This document shows positions 34,601 through 43,066 of a stretch of DNA of 64,000 bases, one piece after another; position 1 is the stretch's first letter; the number at the start of each line of letters is the position of its first letter. The DNA is taken from assembly GCF_014643535.1 (NCBI RefSeq), contig NZ_BMJQ01000003.1, positions 310,001-374,000 of the forward strand, read 5' to 3'. The notes beneath the pieces were generated by a model. That model was not told the origin of the DNA, did not search any database, and saw only the letters and a program-made list of their open reading frames with translations. The stretch is from Aliidongia dinghuensis (lineage in GTDB: Bacteria > Pseudomonadota > Alphaproteobacteria > ATCC43930 > CGMCC-115725). A program made the translations under genes and the position numbers.

Positions 34601-37600
34601 TCGCTCCGCATCCCGTCGCGTCATGGCGAAACCCTGGCGCCGCTCGTCAATCCGGTCGTCGTCCGGTCCCGCTTCGCCGACCGGTCGAGCCGCGCCCGCG
34701 ATTTCCTCGTCCAAACCTCGAACGAGCTCCGGGCGGCGCTGACCCATAACCGCCTGCCACACGCGATGCTGGTCGAGGCCCTGCGGCTGCCGATGATTCC
34801 CGGCCTGCCGCCGCTGTTCCAGGCAGCGTTCGGCCATATCCGGGTCGCAGGCCCGATCGACGAGGACGCCAACCGGGCCTTGGCGGCGCCGGCCCGCGCC
34901 GTGCGGCCGTTCCTGCTGCATGCCCAGGAAGGCTCCAATCCCCTGTCGCTCGCCTGGGTCGAGAGCGACGAGGCCTGCATCGGCGAATTCGCCGTCCATC
35001 GCGCCTGGATGTCCGAAGAGGCGACGCGCCGGATGTGCGCTCAGTTCGACCGGCTGGTCGACGTGGTCGCGGCCGATCTCGAGGCGTCGATCGGCACGAT
35101 CCCGTTGCTGTCGGATGCCGAGCGGCACCGGCTCGAAGCCTGGTCCCAGGGCCCGCGGGCCGCGCGCGCCATCGCGGCGGAGGGCGAGACGCTGCACGGG
35201 CTGATCCTGGCCGCCGCCGCGCAATACCCGGACCTGTCCGCCGTCATCGAGAGCGACGGCACCAGCTGGACCTATGCCCGGCTCGCCACTGAATCGGCGG
35301 CCCTCGCGGCTCAGCTCCGGGCGCTCGGCCTCGAGCCCGGCGACCGGGTCGCCGTCAGCATGGAACGCTCGGCGCTGTGGCTCGCCTCCCTGCTTGCCAT
35401 CCTGCGCGCAGGCGGCGCCTTCGTGCCCATGGACCCGCAGCAGCCGGCCGACCGCCGCGCCTTCATGGTTGCCGACAGCGACGCGAAAATCGTCCTCGCG
35501 GCGGCGGGGACCGGGGCGGACATCGCCGGCGGCCGGCTCCTGTTCCATCCCGTGAACGGCCAAGCGACTGAGGGAGCGCCGGCGTTGCCCACGGTCGCGG
35601 AGACGGCCGCCGCCTATGTCCTCTACACCTCGGGCTCGACCGGGCGGCCCAAGGGTGTCGCCGTATCCCACGCGGCCTTGCGCGAGCGGCTGCTGTGGAA
35701 GGTCGAGGCGTTCGAGATGACGCCGCAGGATCGGGTGCTGCAGAGCATCCCGACCATCTTCGACCCGTCGCTGTGGGAGATCTTCACGCCGCTCCTGTGC
35801 GGTGCCGCCGTCATCCTGGCGCCGCCGCAGACCGATCGCGAGCCGGTGCGGATCGCAGCACTCGCCCAACGCCACGGCATCACGATGTTCAGCTGTGTGT
35901 CTGGCGTGCTGAGCCATTTGTCCGACGCATTCGAGAACCAGCCGCCGTTCCGGCTGCGTCGCGTCATCACCGGCGGCGAGGCCTTGACGGTGGCGGGGCG
36001 ACGGCGGTTCCAGGCCCTGACCGGGGCGATCGTCGACCATTGCTACGGACCGACCGAGGCCGCGATCTTCTGCACTCATCTGGCCCTGCCGCCAAGTGTC
36101 GGACCGGCGGGCGACGGACTGGCGGCCGAGACCGCCGCGATCGAATCGGTCGGCCGGCCGGTCGCCGGCGCCACGATCCAGGTCGTGGACGAGCGCGGCC
36201 AGCCCGTGCCGGTCGGTGCGCTCGGCGAGATCGTCATCGGCGGCCGCGGCCTCGCGATCGGCTATCTCAATCGGCCGGAGGAGGACGCCGCCCGCTTCGT
36301 GCAACTGGACGGGCCCGCCGGCGGCCGCTTCTACCGGTCGGGCGATTCCGGCCGCTGGCGCGACGACGGCTGCCTCGAGATCGTCGGCCGCACGGACGAC
36401 CAGATCAAGCTGCGCGGGGTGCGGATCGAGCCAGGCGAGATCGAGGCAGTCCTGCTGCAGGCACCCGGCGTCAAGGAGGCAGCGGTCGGCATCGAGCAGC
36501 GCGCGACCGGCCCGGTGCTGGCCGCCTGGGTGGCCCTCGCCCCGAACGGGTCCGACGAGGACGTGCTCGACGCTTATGTGCGCGGCCGGCTGCCCCATGC
36601 GCTGGTGCCGTCCATCTTCCACCGGGTCGCCAAGCTGCCGACGCTGCCCAGCGGCAAGATCGACCGCAACGCGCTCGCGGCCCTGACCGTCGCCAGCGCC
36701 CCGCCAAGCGCGTCGGTCAGCGCCAGCCAGAGCGTCCGCAGCGTGATGGAAGGCCATCTCCTGCGCCTGTGGCGCGACCTGCTGCAGGCGCCGGGGCTGC
36801 AGCCGACCGACGACGTGTTCCAGGCCGGCGCCCATTCGCTGATGGTCATGCGGCTGATCGGCCGCCTGCACGCGGAGACCGGGCGGACCGTGCCGGCCGC
36901 CATCTTCTTCGACCGGCGGACGCCGCGCCGCCAGGCGCTGCTGCTCGACAACGAGGAGCCAGGCGACAATCTGGAAGAGCCGACGCTCAAGCTGCTCTCG
37001 CCGGTGCCGAACGGTCGCAACCTCGTGTGCATCGCGGCCGGCATCGGCGACCGGGTGCGGCTCGAGCATCTGGCGGCCGCCCTCGGCAACGACATCACGG
37101 TCTGGGGCCTCCTGCCGCCAGGTGCCGCACCAGACGGCAAGTCCTGGACGGTCGAGCGGCTGGCGGACGCCTATGCCGCGCTCGTCGCCGAGATGCTGGG
37201 CGCCAACAGCTGCGTCATGGCGGGCTTCTCCGCCGGCGGACCGCTGGCCCACGAGGCGGCCTGCCGGCTCCGCCGCGCCGGCCATGCGGTCGATCGCGTG
37301 CTGCTGTTCGACAGCGCCCATCCGCTGCTGCCGCAGGTCAATGTCGCGATCTTCGAGATGATCCGCCGCGGCCTCGGCATGCTCGGCCATCGGTCGTGGC
37401 TCGCCAACAGCTGGCTCATCGAGCGTTCGCGCCAGATCTTCGACGACCGCGGGCTCTACATCCATCTGGCGGCCTTGCTTGCGTGGCGCGGCGACAAGTT
37501 CGACGGTCCGCTCACCATCGTCCGCGGCTCGGCCACGCGCTGGATCAGCGGCATCCTGTTCCGGCCCTGGCGCCATCATGCGCGGCAGGTCGACTATGCG

Positions 37601-37690
37601 GATGCGCGCGGCCTGCACGGCGGCCTGTTCCACCGGCGGAACGTCGGCGGCGTGGCGGCGATCGTCAGACGGCTCATGATCCAGTCTTGA
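31652..37690 (+). CDS. FAAL-ACP-C-A-PCP-TE nonribosomal lipopeptide synthetase
   Basis: 2012 residues. Domains in order: fatty-acyl-AMP ligase ~50-610 (YTSGSTGSPKG at 211; GDL and K591); carrier with Ser658 (GLDSL); condensation ~712-1150 with HHVICDG at 843-849; adenylation ~1180-1680 (YTSGSTGRPKG, K1669); carrier with Ser1729 (GAHSL); type I thioesterase ~1785-2012 with Ser1860 (GFSAGG), probable Asp1887 and His1989. It should activate a fatty acid, condense it with one amino acid or amine, and release an N-acyl product. Adenylation pocket residues read by alignment to GrsA are D1371 P1372 W1375 S1414 I1439 G1441 C1464 I1472 F1473 K1669; I know no match. GTG start with GGGAG upstream; the PPTase follows with an overlap. 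Confidence 0.92.
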   Translation: MTEVSPEAVLVTRDLGQSDDQHEIAWNEMTPLITARPPVILPPRSVASSSLVSLLHMRAETQGDDEAYVFLADGEQETGRLTYGALWDRATALAGFLAARDCRNAPVLLLMPSSIEFLIGLYGCLIAGAVAIPAPPPHRTRGMERIRSIIADARPRLILAAQAAPTGADGEPDPDLADIPWFEVEQVLAEEPRRAAPLPALAGDQPAVLQYTSGSTGSPKGIVITHDNAYANILGQQQTTGDPDAASLVSWLPVHHDMGLFGNIMAAPVLGGRLAFMPPGAFIQKPARWLRAISHYGAVRSGGPNFAYDLCTRTITAEQMEGVDLRGWHTAFNGAEPVRAATLQQFAQKFAPYGFQAEAWFACYGLAETTLIVSGARRRRPPTVRTYARDQLGEGQAVPMADATQPTQTLVSSGQSVPDHAVRIIDRATGRSLGPREIGEIWVAGPSVSSGFWRGAEASAQRFGRQVAGEDGKFVSTGDLGFFDDDELFIVSRLDDLIVLRGRNIAPQDIEDAAIRSGTGQVQTAAAFLEQEGEGDRVVLVMEVSRDLRRQDQLEAVSQAARDAVWQATEVALARLVLVRPGTIPRTTSGKVRRRSTRAGLAAGEFKSVLDQAAAAAPAEPVAAEGAEAEISAWLQRALVLNAPPSANAPLHRLGLDSLRTIEFSEWLRTTHGVQLSLADLMGGLTLTDVVAAVRHGGSTPQAVTTITAPARAHYPLTRTQEAIWAEQSRLGDVTAYNVPMALRLLDGTPAAKVEAALAELMRQHPLLHSRFAATDAGPERQIDEQATVPFEVVDLTDAAPADRVPAMIARSRRPFEMEGELLWRAVLYRWGVEQTALVLTFHHVICDGWSVSTLGRALAATLGGTLAETPSAEPAHDPIDQLVSEEEFYLCGREALSDLEFWKERLTPPPPPLILPHRRDEERAGEPPIHLQRVMLDGARLARVRAAAEACDVSLPAFLLGLYGLFLHRSLGNDDVAIGVITSLRIPSRHGETLAPLVNPVVVRSRFADRSSRARDFLVQTSNELRAALTHNRLPHAMLVEALRLPMIPGLPPLFQAAFGHIRVAGPIDEDANRALAAPARAVRPFLLHAQEGSNPLSLAWVESDEACIGEFAVHRAWMSEEATRRMCAQFDRLVDVVAADLEASIGTIPLLSDAERHRLEAWSQGPRAARAIAAEGETLHGLILAAAAQYPDLSAVIESDGTSWTYARLATESAALAAQLRALGLEPGDRVAVSMERSALWLASLLAILRAGGAFVPMDPQQPADRRAFMVADSDAKIVLAAAGTGADIAGGRLLFHPVNGQATEGAPALPTVAETAAAYVLYTSGSTGRPKGVAVSHAALRERLLWKVEAFEMTPQDRVLQSIPTIFDPSLWEIFTPLLCGAAVILAPPQTDREPVRIAALAQRHGITMFSCVSGVLSHLSDAFENQPPFRLRRVITGGEALTVAGRRRFQALTGAIVDHCYGPTEAAIFCTHLALPPSVGPAGDGLAAETAAIESVGRPVAGATIQVVDERGQPVPVGALGEIVIGGRGLAIGYLNRPEEDAARFVQLDGPAGGRFYRSGDSGRWRDDGCLEIVGRTDDQIKLRGVRIEPGEIEAVLLQAPGVKEAAVGIEQRATGPVLAAWVALAPNGSDEDVLDAYVRGRLPHALVPSIFHRVAKLPTLPSGKIDRNALAALTVASAPPSASVSASQSVRSVMEGHLLRLWRDLLQAPGLQPTDDVFQAGAHSLMVMRLIGRLHAETGRTVPAAIFFDRRTPRRQALLLDNEEPGDNLEEPTLKLLSPVPNGRNLVCIAAGIGDRVRLEHLAAALGNDITVWGLLPPGAAPDGKSWTVERLADAYAALVAEMLGANSCVMAGFSAGGPLAHEAACRLRRAGHAVDRVLLFDSAHPLLPQVNVAIFEMIRRGLGMLGHRSWLANSWLIERSRQIFDDRGLYIHLAALLAWRGDKFDGPLTIVRGSATRWISGILFRPWRHHARQVDYADARGLHGGLFHRRNVGGVAAIVRRLMIQS

Positions 37691-38364
37691 GGGCCCGCGC
37701 CCTCGTGCTCTGGAGCGAGCTCGCCCCGCTCGAAGCGGCCTCGCCCGACTCCTCGCCCGACTGGCCGGCGCTCGTGGCACGCCTGCCCGAGAGCCTGCGG
37801 GCTGGCATCGACGAGCCGCTGCGCGAAAGCGACCGCCATCTGCGTCTTGTCGGCCGGCTGCTGCTCGTGGCGGCACTCCAGCGGCTCGGTGCGGGCGAAA
37901 CGGCGGAGGCGCTGACCTTCGATCGCGCCGGACGCCCTCATCTGCCCGGCGCGCTCGATCCCTCGATCAGCCACACACCCGGCCTCGCCTGCGCGGCGGT
38001 CGCGGTCGGTTGCCGGATCGGCGTCGACGTCGAGCGGCATCACGAGATCGAGGCGGCCCTCCATCAGCGCATCCTCACCGCCGACGAGCAGCAGAGCGTC
38101 GAGCGCTCCGTCGACCCGGCCGGGCAATTCCTTAAGTTCTGGACCATGAAGGAAGCGGCCGCCAAGGCGGACGGGCGCGGCCTGCAGCTCGATCCAAGGC
38201 AGTTGCGCTGCCGCCTGGGCGCGATCTTTTCGGGGGGCAGCGTGCGGGTCGAGGACGTGCGCTATCGCGCGCGCACGCTGCCGCTACCGCCAGAGTGGAT
38301 TGGCACTGTCGCCTATGACGCGCCCGCGATCGCGCTTACGGCCGAGCCTTACAGCTTCAGCTGA
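37687..38364 (+). CDS. Sfp-type 4'-phosphopantetheinyl transferase
   Basis: About 225 residues, starting at TTG 37687 (overlapping the NRPS stop as TTGA) or GTG 37705. The two signature blocks are IGVDVERH and FWTMKEAAAKADGRGL, i.e. GxDxE and WxxKEAxxK, which bind Mg2+ and CoA. The Sfp-type length and position right after a carrier-containing NRPS show that it primes the two carrier domains of that enzyme. It may also serve the stand-alone acyl carrier protein at 55979. Its last 16 bases overlap the end of the convergent patatin gene. Confidence 0.9.
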   Translation: MRARALVLWSELAPLEAASPDSSPDWPALVARLPESLRAGIDEPLRESDRHLRLVGRLLLVAALQRLGAGETAEALTFDRAGRPHLPGALDPSISHTPGLACAAVAVGCRIGVDVERHHEIEAALHQRILTADEQQSVERSVDPAGQFLKFWTMKEAAAKADGRGLQLDPRQLRCRLGAIFSGGSVRVEDVRYRARTLPLPPEWIGTVAYDAPAIALTAEPYSFS

Positions 38365-40577
38365 TTGTCCCACCAGGCGCTGATCCTCTCGGCCGAGTCG
38401 GTGTAGCCGAACTCGGCGATCTCGCGGCCCTTGACGTGGTCGGTCACCGCATAGACCGAGAGCGGCGGCTCGAGCAGCAGGTCGGTCGCGCGCTGCAGCA
38501 TAATCGTGCGGTTCGCGATGCTGCCGATCGCCATCGAGCGCGTCAGGATCTCGACGATGTTCGGCATGCCGACCGAATTGGTGAAAGGGTTGAGGCGGTT
38601 CCACAGGATACGCCAGCCCGACAGGCCGTAGTCGTAGGAATAGGACGTGGAAACGCCGGTGCGCGGCATTACGTTGATGACGATCAACAGCCCCTTGCCG
38701 TTGAGCCGGTTCATGGTCTCGGTCGGCAGGCCGTCGAGCAAGCCGCCGTCGACCAGGAGATCGCCGCCGTTGATGACCGGCGGCAGCAGGCCCGGCGGCG
38801 AGTTGCTCGCCAGCACCGCGCGCCAGAGCGAGCCGGAGGCGTGCACCACGCTCTGAGCGCTCGTCAGGTTGCACGAGATGCAGAAGAACTTGCGCCAGGA
38901 ATCCTCGATGGCGCCTTCGCCCATCAGCGTGTGCAGGCCGCGCGAGAAGCGCCGGCCGGACATGAGCGAGACGAGCGGCAGCGTGAACTGCTCGCCGGTT
39001 TTCACCAGCGACATCACGCCCTCGAGGATCTCCTCCGGTCCGCGGCCGAGCGCATATTGGCCGGCTACGAGCGCCCCGATGCTGGTGCCGCCGACGACGT
39101 CGACCGGTACTCCATGTTCCTCGAGCGCGCGGATGATGCCGATATGGGCGAAGCCGCGGGCGCCGCCGCCGCCGAACACGACGCCGACCGAATTGCCGGT
39201 CAGGCTGCGCGCGACCCGCGCCCAATCGGCCGCCCGGCCCGCGCGGACGTGCGTGTGCTGGCTGCCGGGCCTCAGCGCCAGATGCTTCATCGTGCCGACC
39301 GGCGCCGCGATCTCGGGCGACTGCAGCAGGAGCGTCGTCCAGCGCTGCTCCGCCGTGCGCGGCACCTGCCGCACCGCCCGCTCGATCGGGCCGATCGCCG
39401 GCTTCTCCGCGCCGTCGATCATCAGCAGCACATGGTCGGCCTGCCGCGCGCAGAGCTGCGTCCAGGGCGTGTCCGCCTCGTCGGCGACATAGAGGATGCA
39501 GGAGTAGTGGCGTTCCAGGTCGTTGAGCCAGCGCAGAAGCGCGATGTTGCGCTCCTGTGCTCCGGCGCTCGTGTCGTTGATCGGATAGCCGGCGCCCTTG
39601 CAGGCGTCCGAGGTCAGCAGAATGATCGAGCCGCGCCGGCCGAGCGCTTCCGAGAGTGCCTCGGCCGATTCCCGAAGCGGCAAGCCCGGCCGCGCCGCGA
39701 TGAGCGCCAGCGAGGGCAGATTGCCGCCGCCGTGCTGGCGACGGAAGCGCGCCATGCCAGTGCTGACGCCCTGCGCCGACCGGACGAGACCGCGGGCAAT
39801 GCCTTCGGGGTCGCGCCGCAGGATCTCCATGTATTCGCGCTTATCGAGCCGGGCGACGGTCGTGTCGCGCCGCGCGATGATGTCGGCCGCGCGCCGTTGG
39901 TCCGTCACCAGCCCGAGTTCGCCGACGCTCTCGCCGGGGCCGATCTCGTTGACCAGTTCCGCCTTGCCCTTCCCGTCGCGCTTCACGACGTCGAGCCGGC
40001 CGTTGATCACGACATAGATCGCATCGGACGCATCGCCCTGGCGGAACAGAACCTCGCCGCCGCGCAACACGATCTGCTCGGCCATCTTGGCCAGCTGAAC
40101 AGCGGTTGCGAGGTTGACGTCCTGGAACAGGATGCTCTGGCGCAGGCCCAGCACGAGGCTGAGGAACGTCGCCCGCGCGGCGGCCCGATCCCAGATCGCC
40201 GCCATTTCGCCGGGCCAGGTCTCGCGCAGCGCGTTCGCGTCGGCCAAGGGCAGGCGCCACAGCACAGCCTGCGTCGTGGTCTTGACCGTCACGAGCGCCG
40301 GACCCGAGGCCGGCAGCAGCGAGACCGCGATCAGATCCCCAGGGCCGAACGCGTCGAGTTCGACCTCCCGGTTGGCGAGGCCGCCGAAGCCTTCGAGGCG
40401 GCCGGTCTCGACGATCCACAGGCTGTCGACCAGGTCGGCTTGGGCCACGAGCGTGGCACCGGCAGGCATCGAGCGCGTCTCGAGCGCGCCGATGATCGCA
40501 TCGAAAAAGCTCTCCTCGATCCCTTGGGTTATGCCCAAGGCGCCGCAAATTGCTTGTCTGGTGTCGTCCACGGTCAT
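38349..40577 (-). CDS. patatin-like phospholipase with cyclic-nucleotide-binding domains (NTE-like)
   Basis: 742 residues from ATG 40577. A weak cNMP-binding-like domain (~30-120) and a clear one (~165-260: VLRGGEVLFRQGDASDAIYVVINGRL, GESVGELGLV) precede a linker and a patatin domain. The patatin oxyanion loop is GGGGARG (469-475), the nucleophile Ser499 is in GTSIG, and Asp610 is in VDGG. This is the layout of neuropathy-target-esterase-like lysophospholipases, which deacylate membrane lipids. No signal peptide; probably at the cytoplasmic face of the membrane. It is the last gene of the left arm of the exopolysaccharide locus and convergent with the PPTase, overlapping it by 16 bases. Confidence 0.9.
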   Translation of the reverse strand: MTVDDTRQAICGALGITQGIEESFFDAIIGALETRSMPAGATLVAQADLVDSLWIVETGRLEGFGGLANREVELDAFGPGDLIAVSLLPASGPALVTVKTTTQAVLWRLPLADANALRETWPGEMAAIWDRAAARATFLSLVLGLRQSILFQDVNLATAVQLAKMAEQIVLRGGEVLFRQGDASDAIYVVINGRLDVVKRDGKGKAELVNEIGPGESVGELGLVTDQRRAADIIARRDTTVARLDKREYMEILRRDPEGIARGLVRSAQGVSTGMARFRRQHGGGNLPSLALIAARPGLPLRESAEALSEALGRRGSIILLTSDACKGAGYPINDTSAGAQERNIALLRWLNDLERHYSCILYVADEADTPWTQLCARQADHVLLMIDGAEKPAIGPIERAVRQVPRTAEQRWTTLLLQSPEIAAPVGTMKHLALRPGSQHTHVRAGRAADWARVARSLTGNSVGVVFGGGGARGFAHIGIIRALEEHGVPVDVVGGTSIGALVAGQYALGRGPEEILEGVMSLVKTGEQFTLPLVSLMSGRRFSRGLHTLMGEGAIEDSWRKFFCISCNLTSAQSVVHASGSLWRAVLASNSPPGLLPPVINGGDLLVDGGLLDGLPTETMNRLNGKGLLIVINVMPRTGVSTSYSYDYGLSGWRILWNRLNPFTNSVGMPNIVEILTRSMAIGSIANRTIMLQRATDLLLEPPLSVYAVTDHVKGREIAEFGYTDSAERISAWWDNQLKL

Positions 40578-40688
40578 CCGCGCGCACTTTCGCCATGCCG
40601 ACGACCGCGGCGGGGCCGACGATCGCGTTGGACGGGAATTCCCGTTCAGTAGGGCGCGGGATTGATGGCTCATCAAGGACAATTTACG

Positions 40689-41438
40689 TCAGCTGTTCGT
40701 TGCGAGGTACCGACGCTGCCGGCCTTCGAGGACTAGGCACGTCAACACGCCGGTAAAGCAGGCGCCGGTGTCTATGGCGATGCGGTTGGAGAGTTCTTCT
40801 GGTGCGGGGACCGGGGTGTGGCCATGCACAACCACGGCACCGTGGGAAATTTTCGATCCTAGAAACGGGTTCCTGATCCATAGCAGATCGGCCTCGGCTT
40901 GGCGAGCGAGCGGTACACCGGGCCGTATGCCGGCATGCACAAAAAAGTAATCGCCGAGACGATAGTACGTCTCAAGCGAGTTCAGAAAATCCCGATGCGA
41001 CTGCGGCACCCGTTCCGCCAGGTCTTCGGCAAGGCGCGAGAGCTCCATGCCGCCCCGCCACGGCACACCGTAGCTTGCAACTGTTGCAGCACCACCGATG
41101 GCAAACCATTTCGGCCCCACCTCCTCTGGCCGTTCCAAAAACGCTGCCATCATCGCCTCATGGTTGCCTTTGAGGTGAATAGGAGTCGTGTTTTGCAGGG
41201 GATGGGCGATAAGGCGGTCGAGGACCTCCGCGGAAGCCGGACCGCGGTCGACGTAGTCGCCAAGATAGATGATTAGATTCTGATCTGCCTGTGTCAGAAA
41301 TAGGTCCTGGCGAATAAGTGCTTGCAACGCGTCGAGTTCGTCGATGCAACCGTGGATATCGCCGATGACATAGACCCGGGTGCCCGGCGGGATGGTCGCC
41401 TGGGGCAAAGGTCGCGGCTTGCGGAACCACCCGAACAT
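40689..41438 (-). CDS. PPP-family metallophosphatase (Ser/Thr phosphatase-like)
   Basis: 249 residues from ATG 41438, with AGGG upstream. All three metal-binding signatures of the PPP superfamily are present: GDIHG, GDYVDRG and GNHE, plus the late HGHTP. The enzyme is expected to hydrolyse phospho-protein or nucleotide phosphoesters with two metals. It starts 15 bases after the flavin oxidase stop and is transcribed with the left arm of the exopolysaccharide locus. Since the right arm encodes a tyrosine autokinase, a role in reversing phosphorylation of the export machinery is conceivable; ApaH-like nucleotide hydrolysis is an alternative. Slightly AT-richer than its neighbours. Confidence 0.85.
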   Translation of the reverse strand: MFGWFRKPRPLPQATIPPGTRVYVIGDIHGCIDELDALQALIRQDLFLTQADQNLIIYLGDYVDRGPASAEVLDRLIAHPLQNTTPIHLKGNHEAMMAAFLERPEEVGPKWFAIGGAATVASYGVPWRGGMELSRLAEDLAERVPQSHRDFLNSLETYYRLGDYFFVHAGIRPGVPLARQAEADLLWIRNPFLGSKISHGAVVVHGHTPVPAPEELSNRIAIDTGACFTGVLTCLVLEGRQRRYLATNS

Positions 41439-41452
41439 TGCGCGCCCTGCTG

Positions 41453-43024
41453 CTAGAGGCTGTAACGCCCCGGCGCGATAATACCGTCGGGGTCGAGAGC
41501 CTGCTTCAGCGACCGGACCGTCGTCCAAAACGGATCATCCGGACGCAGGACCAAGTCCATATTGTCGATATCAATGCGATAGGGCGTGCAGCCGAGGTCA
41601 AAATAAGCGCGATTGAGGGCGCGCAGGCATTCTTTTGCCTGCTGGCGCCGGGCCGAATCGGCCCGGCTGAAATCGATGCTGACGACGCCCTCGAGCGTCC
41701 GGTCGTTCATCAGGTTGAGCGTCACGGCCGGCGTGAATCCGAAGCTGGCGCCGACCCGGTCGGTCGCCTCGACCGCCGCCCGGATGGTCGGTCCATCGAG
41801 CGGAATCACCGGCGCCGAGAAGGCGATGCCGCCCGCGCCCAGGTCCGGATTGTCCGCGTAATCGGAACGATCGACCGATGGCCAATAGACACTGTGCAGC
41901 GCCTCGCTCGTCGGCACGCCGGTCGGCAGGCGCAAGAGCGGCTCGACGCCGAGCAGGAACATCCGCAACCCGCCCAACCCAGGCAGGCGCGAGACCCGTT
42001 TCGCAAGGTCCAGGCGCGCCGGCGTCATGAAGCGGACCCGGCCGAACCGGCCGAGCCGGGCGCGGACCCGGCGCTGAGATTGCGCGACATGGCCGGGCGT
42101 GCCGGCCACGACACCGATGGCGCTCCATTGGCCGCGCATCTGCTTGTCGGCGATGGCCTGCGCCGCGGCGCGCGAGGCCGGCAGGCCGGCCGCGACCAGC
42201 TGGCGATAGATGAGCGGCGTCAGCGTGATCTCGCTGCGCCGCCGGTTGCCGACATGCACGATACTGTCGAGCGAGCCCTCCTGGACCAGGTCGCGCATGG
42301 CCTCGAAGAAGGCCGGCAAGTCAGCGGCGGAGAGGCTGACCAGGAACATCGCTTGGGCGGCCGGCCGCGGCAGCAGCTTGATGGTGAGGCCGACGACGAT
42401 GCCGAGGTTCGACTGCAGGAACAGACCGCCCAGATCGGGGCCGATGCCGAAACGGCAGAGCGGGCCGATCTTCGATTCCGGGAAATGGGCGAAGCCGGTC
42501 TTGATCACCTCGCCGGTGCCCAGCACCACTTCGACCGACACGACCTGCTCGGCCCGGAGCGTGTTGTAGGCGACACCGCGCTCGAGCGTGTTGCCGACGA
42601 CGCTGGTGTCCGCACCCGATCCGGTGACATCGAGGAAGAAGCGCGAGCCGGTCTTGGCAAGATGTGCCGCCAATTGCGCCTGGGTCACTCCCGGCCGCAC
42701 CATGACGACGCCGTAGCGCTCGTCGACCGGGCCGATCTCGTCCATGGCCCCCAGGTCGACCACCACGTTGCCGCTCGTGACCGGCAGGCGCGAGCCCAGG
42801 CCCCAGTTCTTGCCGCTGCTGATCGGATAGAGCGGCGTGTTGTGGCGCCGCGCCGCCAGCACCAGCGTCTGGACCTCTTCGACCGTCGTCGGCCGGACCA
42901 CGAGGGGAATGGACCGCTCGTGGCCGCTCGTCGCCTTGTGATAGGAATCGAGCCCCGCCCCATCGATCAAAGCATGCGGCGCGAACCTGTCCCTCAGTTC
43001 GATGGCAAGGTTCTCCAAGCTCAA
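41453..43024 (-). CDS. FAD-binding oxidase (vanillyl-alcohol oxidase / BBE-like)
   Basis: 523 residues. N-terminal PCMH-type FAD domain: VVRPTTVEEVQTLVLAARRH, YPISSGKNWGLGSR, VTGSGADTSVVGNTLERG, QSNLGIVVGLTIKL. The C-terminal FAD-linked oxidase domain ends in LKQALDPDGIIAPGRYSL. Enzymes of this group oxidise phenols, alcohols or sugars, some through covalent flavin; the residue that would carry the flavin is not certain here. It starts 42 bases after the FemAB-like gene and is followed by the phosphatase at 14 bases, so it belongs to the left arm of the exopolysaccharide locus. A sugar-residue or aryl-alcohol substrate is possible; not determined. Confidence 0.85.
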   Translation of the reverse strand: MSLENLAIELRDRFAPHALIDGAGLDSYHKATSGHERSIPLVVRPTTVEEVQTLVLAARRHNTPLYPISSGKNWGLGSRLPVTSGNVVVDLGAMDEIGPVDERYGVVMVRPGVTQAQLAAHLAKTGSRFFLDVTGSGADTSVVGNTLERGVAYNTLRAEQVVSVEVVLGTGEVIKTGFAHFPESKIGPLCRFGIGPDLGGLFLQSNLGIVVGLTIKLLPRPAAQAMFLVSLSAADLPAFFEAMRDLVQEGSLDSIVHVGNRRRSEITLTPLIYRQLVAAGLPASRAAAQAIADKQMRGQWSAIGVVAGTPGHVAQSQRRVRARLGRFGRVRFMTPARLDLAKRVSRLPGLGGLRMFLLGVEPLLRLPTGVPTSEALHSVYWPSVDRSDYADNPDLGAGGIAFSAPVIPLDGPTIRAAVEATDRVGASFGFTPAVTLNLMNDRTLEGVVSIDFSRADSARRQQAKECLRALNRAYFDLGCTPYRIDIDNMDLVLRPDDPFWTTVRSLKQALDPDGIIAPGRYSL

Positions 43025-43066
43025 GGCTGCTCTCCCTCCGCCGGCGGCCCGGCCACGCCGGCCGCG

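Noticed and set aside
34202..37876. 1224-codon open frame on the minus strand opposite the NRPS
   Set aside because: It is antisense to clear adenylation, carrier and thioesterase motifs; its translation is Arg/Asp/Gly-rich without domains, as expected of high-GC shadow frames.
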